The notes beneath the pieces were generated by a model. That model searched no databases, was not told the origin of the DNA, and saw only the letters and a program-made list of their open reading frames with translations. The position numbers and the translations under genes are program-made. Shown here piece by piece: positions 55,015 through 64,000 of a DNA stretch of 64,000 bases. The DNA is from Botryotinia globosa. Taxonomy: Eukaryota > Ascomycota > Leotiomycetes > Helotiales > Sclerotiniaceae. Each line of letters starts with the position of its first letter. Positions within the stretch are counted from its first letter, which is position 1. The DNA is taken from assembly GCA_014898425.1 (NCBI GenBank), contig RCSZ01000016.1, forward strand, positions 930,001 through 994,000. The letters are read 5' to 3'.

Positions 55015-57046
55015 ATGTCTACGATTGGACTTACAAGTAAGGTAAGTAAACACCATACTTGAGAAGATCACCCTTTTTGTAACCTACAAGATCTAATTGC
55101 TAAACATGGACAGCTCTTTCATGATCACAAGCAAGAATCAATCAATTCTTTAGTACAAAACTATAGTACAAACGCTATTTCCGGCGGAGACTTCGTGAAT
55201 ACCCAAAACAAAGATCGCCAGACGGTCGAGTCAATTAGCTTAGACTCGCTATTTCCAGGGTTTGCCTTCCCACCACGGCCAGTTTGCGATTTTCTTGTAG
55301 AATCCTACAGAAAGTCGGTGCATTGGTTTATGTTGCTCTTCCACGAAGCTTCCTTTGAAAACGAGTACAAGCAGGTGATGGATAGTCAAGCGGCTAGTCC
55401 CCGTCAAATTGGAAGCGTTGTACTTTTCCTAATGGTATTCACCATGGGAGCGCGGTACACGACCAATGAAGAAGCTTTGGAAGCCTGCAGGACGCATCTG
55501 GACCTAGAGGTACTCCAGCAGCAAATGCTCAAAGAAGTTCAAGCACATCTCTTTGATGTTATCGATATCGGTGGAATTGAGTCGGTCCAGCTTTGTGTTT
55601 TGCTAAGTTCATTTTACATGTACAATGGTAGACCAAACCTAGCTCTGGCAATTTTGGGAGCAGGGATACGAAGCTCACAGGCAATCGGACTACATAAGGA
55701 GTCGTTGTGGGGACCTCTCACCGAGACTGTGAAGGAGGTTCGTCGCCGCACATGGTGGGCACTGTATGTTTATGATAGGTAAGTCAAGATTCTATATATT
55801 ATTAGTTCTCTGAATGTCGAAGTCTTTTGTTATGTTAGAACTAAATCTTCTTTCAAGTTGTCGTCGATTACATATGGGCGTCCCTTGTCCATCAACGATT
55901 CTGATTGTGATGTGAGCATGCCTGGTAATTTGGATGATGCCTCCAGCGTCCATCCATTGTTGGATTCTCTAGAACTTCCGGATGCGGATTCTTCAACTCA
56001 AGTCACCTTAAACTCGTACCATCGACTCAAATTTGCTTTGTATAATATTGCATCTCCTATTATTGGTGAAATTTATAATTTAAAAAAACTCAAATCCCTC
56101 AAGTATGGCTCAACAAGCTATATCGATTAATACAAATCTCGTGAGGTGGTTTGACCGGCTGCCTCCAGAACTAAAGCTGGAATCAAATACGAATCTCGAT
56201 GTTAGCAATTTTTCAGCTTCCGAGGTCAAGGTATGCAGGTTATTCCAGCTACAAGCTCTTGTATTGCAGCTAGCATATGACAATATTCAAATAATTCTTC
56301 ATCGGCCATTCCTTCGATACAATCATTGTTTGGCTGTACTTCCTACATCTGCCATGTCTGATTTACGTCCCACAAGCTTGGAACAATGCAGGCACTGCGC
56401 CAGACGAACTTGTAACATTTCACCGCGCTACGCAAATCTTCTCCTGGCTGCTCGAGACACTCATGCTGTTGCATATGTCGCTATTCAGAATTTTACTGCA
56501 GGAGTCACATTAGGCATCGTTGCCCTATCCGACCCAGGTTCGGAGCAAGCACAGGATGCAAAAAGAGGGGTGTCGAATTCGATATCCCTCCAGAGAATGC
56601 TCGCGGTATCATCCATCGTTCCATTACAAACGGTGAAGGTTTTGGAGCGGCTTTTCCGGCTCATATTGAAAAAAGAAATGGAGATAATGCTTGACGGTCC
56701 TCCATTAAATCTGGAGACTGGTAAAGTCGCTTCCAACTTTCCGCAGCATGTGCAAGAAATCAATGAGCTACCTCGTCATCATATGCAAAATAAGGCAACA
56801 CTACCCAGATCTCCACCATCGCAGACTTCACAAAGCGTTGTGATGGATCCTGTGCAAGCTTCCCGTCAAGTTGGGGACAGACAGCCGCAAGCAGCGGAAA
56901 CGAGACTAGCGCAAGAAGTTGGTATTGGCATGGACTGGAACAATTGGTCTTTTGATGCAGGAATTGATAATGCCCTCGAGTCAATTCAACAAGGTATTTT
57001 AGACTCCATTTCATTGTCTTTGTGCTTGGTTCTAGGGAATGCTTGA
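55015..57046 (+). CDS. Fungal-specific transcription factor (MHR domain), frameshifted and lacking a zinc cluster
   Basis: Exons proposed: 55015-55041, 55114-55778, and 55839 to the end. The MHR domain is clear: PVCDFLVESYRKSVHWFMLL, ESVQLCVLLSSFYMYNGRPN, GAGIRSSQAIGLHKE, EVRRRTWWALYVYDR, SSITYGRPLSINDSDCDV. The frame then ends at YGSTSYID, while the continuation (MAQQAISINTNLVRWFDRLP to the stop at 57046) is shifted by one base. No intron fits. One A fewer in the A7 run at 56082-56088 would restore the frame as NLKNSNPSSMAQQAISIN. No Zn2Cys6 cluster is found upstream. Full-length members bind DNA through that cluster, so this is a decayed gene, an N-terminally truncated regulator or an assembly error. 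Target genes are unknown. Confidence 0.7.
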
Positions 57047-57920
57047 TTTTTTCTTTGAAAAGTTTGTTTGATTACATCTGAATTTGAATTTGCTACTTGA
57101 TATATCAAAAGTTTCCTACTCTATATAAATTCCCTTCAAAAATCCCTGCATCTGATCTCATATGTGAGCACATTTCCTCTGTAAACTTGTAAAGTGATCT
57201 TCGCTACCCTACCCGGTGGACACTAGACACTAGACCTTCCACCGGACTCCATACTAAACTAACCGAGAAGAATATCGAGGCTCATCGTATAAATTTTACT
57301 GCTATCGCTCTTCTCGATATCGATATTGATCTCTTCGATAGATAGAAAATCAATTTGTTCTGTAGATTATCAAATGTGATCTTACTTCTGAAATGTTTAT
57401 TACTTGAGATTGGAAGCAGGAGAACCCAATTCTGATGTCAGAAAACCTTCCATCTATGTAGTTCTCTCCTCTGAAGACACCTCGTCGGAAAAGTTGGAAA
57501 ACTAGGTATGATGCAGTTAATTCTCTACTTATATATTTGTGATATTGTATTTTTGGTAGGATGAAGTATTTGACGGCTTGTGAATAATGCACGTTACTAT
57601 GATGCTATTTTATGTACATTTTGATATCTATTATTTGGAGTGATTCGACTGGTTTTTTGTGGACAAGCTGTTCGAGACTCTTGGGAGGAGCATGCACGTA
57701 TGTTAAAGTTGTTGTTTGGATATTATAAATAAAGTGCACGAATGGAAATGTGTCCGATGAATATTCAGCCGGAACTTACTTGAAAATATTACTCATCTAT
57801 TTTTAATCTATACTATTGTTTTATCTTTTATATAATAGCTACACACCATGAACCACAGAATTCAAAAATTTCCATCCAACCAATTCTATCAACTCCACTA
57901 AACCCATTCCTTCCTACAAC
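57047..57920. other. Intergenic region between convergent genes
   Basis: About 870 bases. GAGAAGAATATCGA (57267) recurs inverted in CTCTTCTCGATATCGA (57307), giving a possible stem-loop. No gene is supportable. Confidence 0.5.
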
Positions 57921-58943
57921 TTACAACGACGCCGCAATCGTGGTCTCGAAATCTTCCGGCTCACGACCCAACAACTCCCTCAACAAAGGCGACACAATCG
58001 CCGCCTCACCTCTACGGAACGCTTCAAAAGCCGTCGTCCAAAGCATCGAAAGATCAACTCCATGATATGTGAAATGTGGTGGATTCTGCGGCTGCTTCGC
58101 AAATTCCTCATTGGAAACCTGACGAATGCGCACATCTTTCTTTGCAAGCTTTCCGAGAATCTGCACCGTCTCCTGCAGGGTGAGGATTTTTGCGCCAGAA
58201 AGAAGAACCGTTTGAAGACGGTACTTGAATCCCGCGGGATCCTTCACAAAACGAGAGAGAAGCTCTGCAGTGCCCTCACCGAGCTCCTCTCGCTTGACCC
58301 ACGCGACTCCCGGCGCGGATCCATCATGCGGAATGCAGATCTCCTCAACAGGATTCTTGGGGTCGAAAAATGAGGTGTAGAGAGGGTAGGATTCAGAATA
58401 GAGTCCCTCGCGCACAATTGTGTATCCGAAACCGGGATGGGTGCGCGTACAATTATCGAGGTATTTTTCGGTGTCCAAGTGAGCGCGCATGACGTGGGCG
58501 ACGGATTCCTGGCTGTTTTCTTTGCCGGCAAATCCTAGAGAGCCGTAGAAGATGTATTTGACGCCGCTGCGAAGAGCAAAATCAATGGCGGTGCGGTGAC
58601 GCTGGGATTCGTTAGTTCGGGCTCTAGAAATAGAAATAGAGTAGTGGGAATGGATAGCCCACCAAACTCGGAAACTTACCTCTGCTCGATGTTCATATTC
58701 TACTGATGCGTAGGAAATGAGGAAGAGAGTGTCAATTCCTTGGAATGCATTCTTGAGGGAATCATTATCGTCATAGTCTGCTTGACGAACATCCGCGCCG
58801 GCAGATTTAGCAGATTGTAGTTTTGCAGGATTGCGCGCGATGAAAACTAGATCGTGGGCTGGGAGACGGGGAAGCAGATGCTTGACTGTGCTACCTCCAA
58901 TTCCTCCCGAGGCGGGGAATACACCAACTTTGTGACCAGACAT
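57921..58943 (-). CDS. NmrA-like NAD(P)-binding oxidoreductase
   Basis: Two exons (58943-58680 and 58601-57921; 78-nt intron with GTAAGT donor, CTAAC branch and CAG acceptor) encode 314 residues. The intron keeps frame, so naive translation inserts 26 extra residues and begins too early. The N-terminus HKVGVFPASGGIGGSTVKHL is a Rossmann glycine motif; VFIARNPAKLQ, IDTLFLISYAS, SGVKYIFYGSLGFAG and YTIVREGLYSESYP are NmrA/HSCARG-like segments. Such proteins act as NAD(P) redox sensors or as reductases of the azoreductase type. No signal peptide is present. It is convergent with the frameshifted transcription factor; a functional link is only speculative. Confidence 0.9.
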   Translation of the reverse strand: MSGHKVGVFPASGGIGGSTVKHLLPRLPAHDLVFIARNPAKLQSAKSAGADVRQADYDDNDSLKNAFQGIDTLFLISYASVEYEHRAEVSFRVWWAIHSHYSISISRARTNESQRHRTAIDFALRSGVKYIFYGSLGFAGKENSQESVAHVMRAHLDTEKYLDNCTRTHPGFGYTIVREGLYSESYPLYTSFFDPKNPVEEICIPHDGSAPGVAWVKREELGEGTAELLSRFVKDPAGFKYRLQTVLLSGAKILTLQETVQILGKLAKKDVRIRQVSNEEFAKQPQNPPHFTYHGVDLSMLWTTAFEAFRRGEAAIVSPLLRELLGREPEDFETTIAASL

Positions 58944-61485
58944 CACGGGATTGTTCTTAAGAATAATGATTTGTGATGATTGAAAGTAGTAGATTTCAGA
59001 GAGGCAGAAGATCAATGAAATATCTAATTGATTGATTGAATGATTTCTGGATTTAGGGGTAGCAGAAGAGCTGTAGTTATAACTCTTTTAGCGAGGAAAA
59101 TGGTCGCTCATTCAACCTTTACAATTCGGGTGTGCTTTGAAATCAGATATTGAAGGGAAAATTTCGACTGGTGAAGAGAAACTTACAAAAGTCGAACTAC
59201 GTACTTGACGTCATGTCAATTAATGTGGAGTATTCGATGAAACCAAACATTCTACAACATCTTTATTATACACTCCATGAAGACATTGAATTGGATTTTC
59301 CCTATTGAACAGCCAAGTATTATGCAGCATGTGCAAAATCCTAAGGTTAGCTATGCTCTGTGAGGAATTCAAACTGAAATAAACTTTGCACACGAGGAAA
59401 ATAAAGTTAGCTGCCAAGCTAGAGACATATCATCCCGTTGGCTAAGGCTTTCTCTCCAGATGTGTGAACTTGCATGTTTCTCCAAACCTTCAAATTTTCA
59501 TCACAGTAAGCGAGTGAGGTTGATGTTGTTTTCTTCTTTCGCTTTCCGCCAAGGTTATTCTAGCGACCTTTGAGATTCCGAGGCTTTGACGTATCTGAAG
59601 GCTGAGGACCTAGTAATAACGAGTATGGCTTCACCTCCATGCGTACCTGTTGAACGTAAGTATGCTATGCTATGCTATGTTCTGCTTTGCTCTGCTCTGC
59701 ACCCATCACATAACTGTCGACTAAAAAGCGGGGGGAACGAGGGGCAAAAAGGATGAACGATTATCAAGCAAATAATTCAGAACCTAACCCAGAACCTACC
59801 CTATACAAATCTGTACCAGCGATCGAACATCTAATCTAGTTATTCGACCCGTCCCATACCATACCCATCTTTGTCAACGGAATTGTATATGTTGATAGGT
59901 AGACCGGTGAACTTTTCACACTTCCACACTGTACTTCATGTCAAATCATCAAAGATCTTCGAGCTACTGTATCATCTTAGCCCAGCGGAAGTCAATATTG
60001 GCACTTTGTTCCACATCGTTATTTCAACATTCAAGCAACTAAGTAGTCGGAGGTCCGGTGGACCTCCACACTTCAAGAAGAAGCTGTCTATATACCTACC
60101 TACCGCAGAAATGTACTAACATCATACAACAAAATGGAATTTGAAAAAGGGAGTTTTCGTCCAGCTTATAAATACAATTCCGTGCAAGACAACTCAAGAC
60201 AACACAGAAATTCATGGCTAAGGTATCAAGCTAACTAAGTATGAAGTGTTTGTCGTTGACATTGAAGTCTAATACTATCATCGATGGTCTGTCGTTGAGA
60301 CAATGGTATGATATGATATGATGCCAACTCGCTACTGGTCGTGGCCATCCATCCGTTTCCACTATAATAAGCTACAAGGTAACCTTATGACGTATCTCCG
60401 GATTGGCTTGAGCACCTTCCTTCTGGACAAGAAAGAGTATTGGCCATGATTGTGGCTACTCGAGCACTCACTCGTAGACGCCATCGTTCCTGCAGTAGAA
60501 ATTCGTTTGATGATTAATACCACAAGGTTACTACCTTATCGCCAAGTGTCATCATGGATTTCAAAGCTTTATGATTCTACCTCTCTCCTCATATGTATAA
60601 AAGGTCCTGGACTTCGACTTGGGTGGGAGACAGTCTTTTGGTGAACATCGCAGAACGTGATTTAGTAGAGGATAAAAAGTATAGAACACTCAAGAGAAGG
60701 AATAGACAACGATTGATATATCCCAATTCTGTCTATAGAAATAGAACCCCCCAATTTAACGATTCCATACTTCCTTCCACTAAATGGTCTACTTGTGTTT
60801 GGTGATTTGATTGAAGAACTACTATAGATCTTTTTTCCCCTTTCTTTTTTCCTTTACCCACCCACCTAATATGTGAGATCTTATATATATACACACAACT
60901 ATCAATAATATATTCATAATACATACACGGTTATACATACCTAAACATGTATTTCTTATCATCTCAACCATCCTCATAACTGTACTCATGATAATCGTAC
61001 CTATACTCATCAATATCACTTTAGATCCCATCAGATATATTTCCAACATACCTCTTCCTCCTATCAATCTCAATCCCACAACTCGCAAAGTATATCGTTC
61101 GCATGTTCTCGGCTCACATCATCAGATACCCAAACCCACCAACAACACATCCAACATCCCAGGAATTTTCAGTACTTCAATTTGTATTGATCTACTTCAT
61201 AACCATAACCAAAACCAAACCAAAAAAACCCCTGAAAGACATCGATACAATTGCATTTATTGTCTGTGGTATCCTTCGCTCTAATATCCGCTCTTCAAGC
61301 TATTTTCTCTCACTGCATCTATTACAACCGTCTGATCTTGATATCAATCAACTCATTAAAAAAATTCCTCCTAGTCTCCCATCCCTCCGTCCTGCCCAAC
61401 ACTGATTTTGTCCCCGAACCAAACTCCTCCCCAGAGATACCGCGCTATTCTTTTCCCAAAAAAAATCTCCATTCCCAAAAATACT
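58944..61485. other. Long intergenic region
   Basis: About 2.5 kb. At 59660-59700 a run of GCTAT pentamers changes into GCTCT and GCTTT. (TGATA)n-like words occur at 60308-60321. The segment 60840-61400 is rich in TATA and CA words. Short frames are low complexity, and no gene is supported. Confidence 0.5.
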
Positions 61486-64000
61486 CTACTCAGCAAGTAC
61501 ACCTCTTAGCATGCTCAAGAATCCCTCCTTCAACTTATGCACCTCAGCCACTTCTGGCTTAGCAGGTTCACCGGCAGTTCTCCTTAAATGATCCTGTTTC
61601 CTTGCTCTTCTCTTCCTTTCAGCAGCAATGGGGTCCAACTCATCATCTTCCTCATCCTCATCACTACTGTCTTCGTCTTCTCCATAGTTGATATCATCGA
61701 GATCCCCTTCGTCCAATCCAAAATCGGTACTCTTGAACGCTAGTGCGCCAGGTATCTGCTCCGGGGCGCCTGTGCCTTCTGCCGCCATCTTTTGTCTTGT
61801 TTTATCAGAATGCCACTTCTTACGTGCTTCTTGCCAAGTAATCAATTGGTTTATTTCGTTGATAGCAACTTCTTTATCTAGTTGATTTACGCTTACGGCA
61901 CCTGTAACAAGAGCATTAATGTCAAGTTTTCCACCCTTGGGACCCTGACGGAGGAACTCGAGGATTCCCTCTATCCAACCCATCAATTGGGTAAACAGTC
62001 CATTATCATGTGTATGTACTTCATGAACGAATTTGTAAAAATTATGCTCGTGTCGCTGGCATAAATCGATAAATGCTTGAACTGTTTGATTGGGGTCTGC
62101 TGAGAAATCTTGCTCTCGGCACTTTTCAACAACCTGTTTTGTATACCGTTAGTTACTTTCTTCTATCGATGGAATCGAAATACACTCACTTTTATCGTAT
62201 CCTCAATGAACTCGGCAAAATCAGTGACACTGTCGTACACGTTTGCTGATTTATATACTCGCACCAAGGGCTCATAGAAGATTGTGAACAAGTCGCGAAG
62301 AAGGCGTAACGTAACCGGCTCTTCAATCATGTTTAACATCATAGCCTTATCTCGCTGTCTCGTGTACAATTTGAGGAGTTGTTTTAAGTATGAGAAAAGT
62401 TGTGCTCCTTGCTTCATCTCTTCATCAACGTTCTCCACGGCATTATTCCAAGCAACATAAGCGTTGTATATCTTGCCGATTTGAGTCGAGTTCAGGGGTG
62501 GTTCGATATCTTCTGACCTTAGGATTGAAACAATCAAGTCCACGCCACTCTCTTCTGCATCAAGTCTTATGGCATTCTTGAAATCTTCAGGACTGTCAGA
62601 GAACTTCTTTAATTTGTCACAAAAGACAGGCTCATTGATCTTATTTTGGAGGCCATCGATAGACTTTTGGAAACTTCGGATCCCATCATTTAGGGTTAAA
62701 GAGAAGATCCTTTGCATAAGCGATCTCGTTCCGAAAGGTTGAGCTAGGAAGATGTCTAATATGCTAGACATAACAGCCGCTGGATTAGCTATTCGGATTG
62801 CATTCTTGATAATCGTGTATGGAATCATTGAATGAATCTTTTTAGCTTGCGCGAATAATTCCGGAGAGTTGTCTTCTGCTAAGAATAAATGATAAAGAGT
62901 CGCTGCTACTTCAATTCGTAACCATTCCGCAAATTTCTGGTACTGAATGCTAAGATCTTGAATGGTTGGCTTATCCTTAATTTCTTTGAATAGTTTGGTA
63001 AGACCATTGCTTTCCACAATGTCGCGGCGGAATCTAATTTAATTAGTGAGCGTACAAAGAGAGTCTCAAACAGGGATACATACTCTTCCATGTAGATGTC
63101 TAGTTCGGCGGCGCGCTTCCTGGCTATTTCATAAAACTGCTGTTGCTCTACGACCCTCTTTTCGTCCATTAGCCTTCTTCTCTCGACATCCTCTACATCA
63201 TCATCGGTTAATTTGATAGGTTGTTGTGACAGGAAATCTTGCATCGCTCGGGTTCCAGCAATTTGAGGATTGGCAAGAAGACCACGGAGGAATGCTCGCA
63301 AGGATATGCGTTGATTTTCTCGCCATAGAGTTATGCCCTGAGAAAAATTAGCTCGTGTTATTGTAATCTATCAGCAAAACTGACATCTGAGTCTGTAACA
63401 GGAGTCGAAGGAGGTTTGAGAAGCCTATCGACTGATGGTCGTGGGGATGATGTTGATGGTCTCGGAGATGACCTTCCGAATGACGCCGCTGATCCAGAGC
63501 GACGATGATCTGACAAAATTAGTTGTGATACATCGAAACTTAGTAGAAAGTTGGGAACTAACCACGGACAGACAGGTTCTTCATGCCAGATTCGGTGCCC
63601 ATAGTCCCCATTGACGAAACCGAGGACATCGAAGACGCATCGGAATCTTTGCCACCCGTAAGACCACTGATCAGGTTCGATGCAGTTGAACTCTCCTTGT
63701 TTTTCCGAGGCATCGGTGGAAGTACTTTGCCAGGAAGTTCTGTTCGTAGCCTCTTGTGAAGTCTACTAAAGTCACCATATCGGCGTCCGATGAAATATGG
63801 AATTTCTCCCTTCTTCTTGACTCGAAGAACGAATTCCTAAAGAGGTATAAGTAGTTGGCCCACAATTTACAGCCATGATTGACTCACAGCATGCTTGTGG
63901 TATCTGATGTTTCGTTTGACTTTTGTCGTTCTCACGCCCGCCACATTTACATCCCAACCATGCAAATAATGGCCTTCTGGCAAAGTTGATAGAACTCCAT
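61486..64000 (-). CDS. PX domain and DUF3818 (PX-associated) protein, 5' end beyond the window
   Basis: Six exons in the window (64000-63888, 63836-63563, 63509-63385, 63337-63084, 63033-62190, 62133-61486) give 751 residues of a partial protein. The PX domain includes IRYHKHAEFVLRVKKKGEIP, FIGRRYGDFSRLHKRLRTEL and PGKVLPPMPRK, where RRYGDF and the proline-rich loop contact phosphoinositides. After a Ser/Pro-rich linker comes the DUF3818 helical region (FRRDIVESNGLTKLFKEIKD through CREQDFSADPNQTVQ), and an acidic tail (DEDSSDEDEEDDELDPIAAE) before KLKEGFLSMLRGVLAE. This is the architecture of yeast Ypr097w/Lec1, a peripheral membrane protein linked to lipid homeostasis. Role here is inferred by family. 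The start codon lies to the right of 64000. Confidence 0.92.

Noticed and set aside
58944..59015. Upstream Met extending the NmrA-like protein by 24 residues
   Set aside because: The Rossmann motif begins right after the Met at 58943, as in the family; the extension is hydrophobic and unlike it.
55015..59015. Secondary metabolite cluster suggested by a transcription factor next to an NmrA-like oxidoreductase
   Set aside because: No polyketide synthase, peptide synthetase, terpene synthase, P450 or transporter is adjacent, and the factor is broken.

Overview
This window is nuclear DNA from a filamentous ascomycete. Coding genes carry short introns (mostly 47 to 140 nt, GTRNGT donors, CTRAC-like branch points). 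The proteins are fungal orthologues (Trm6, Rpt1, Cct4, Arpc3, Pmt4, a PX/DUF3818 protein), there is a plant cell wall enzyme set (AA9, GH45-CBM1, GH43), and one AT-rich block shows the C:G to T:A signature of repeat-induced point mutation (RIP). Gene content and style fit a Leotiomycete, plausibly Sclerotiniaceae (Botrytis/Sclerotinia type); that placement is an inference from general knowledge, not a search result.

Layout. 1-9.2 kb: a large disordered protein with a C-terminal methyltransferase domain, then two unrecognised Cys-motif coiled-coil proteins that resemble each other. 9.5-12.1 kb: an AT-rich, gene-free block holding a RIP-degraded inverted-repeat transposon with a TA target duplication. 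12.3-23 kb: F-box protein, isochorismatase-like hydrolase, AA9 LPMO, Arp2/3 subunit 3, and the tRNA m1A58 subunit Trm6. 23.7-31.9 kb: MINDY-type deubiquitinase, intracellular GH43, a transcription-factor-like protein and an NAD(P)-binding protein. 33.5-41 kb: Pmt4-type mannosyltransferase, mitochondrial RidA, GH45-CBM1 endoglucanase and a membrane protein. 41.7-47.1 kb: four consecutive broken loci (HHE hemerythrin, pogo-like transposase relic, MFS sugar transporter, aminoglycoside-phosphotransferase-like gene). 47.8-54.1 kb: Rpt1 and Cct4 head to head, then a METTL25-type methyltransferase. 55-59 kb: a frameshifted transcription factor without its zinc cluster, and an NmrA-like oxidoreductase. 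61.4-64 kb: a PX/DUF3818 protein running off the right edge.

How it works together. Most genes are unlinked housekeeping functions. Three enzymes for cellulose or hemicellulose (AA9 at 16.6 kb, GH43 at 27.7 kb, GH45-CBM1 at 38.5 kb) are scattered rather than clustered. Proteostasis genes (MINDY, Rpt1, Cct4, Pmt4) are over-represented, and Rpt1/Cct4 share one short divergent promoter. The most unusual content is the AT-rich RIP block beside the Cys-motif gene pair, and the run of pseudogenes whose splice sites are intact but whose frames carry point nonsense mutations. No CRISPR array, rRNA or convincing tRNA was seen. I did not find a clear new defence-type or otherwise undescribed multi-gene system; the Cys-motif paralogue pair is the best candidate for undescribed biology.
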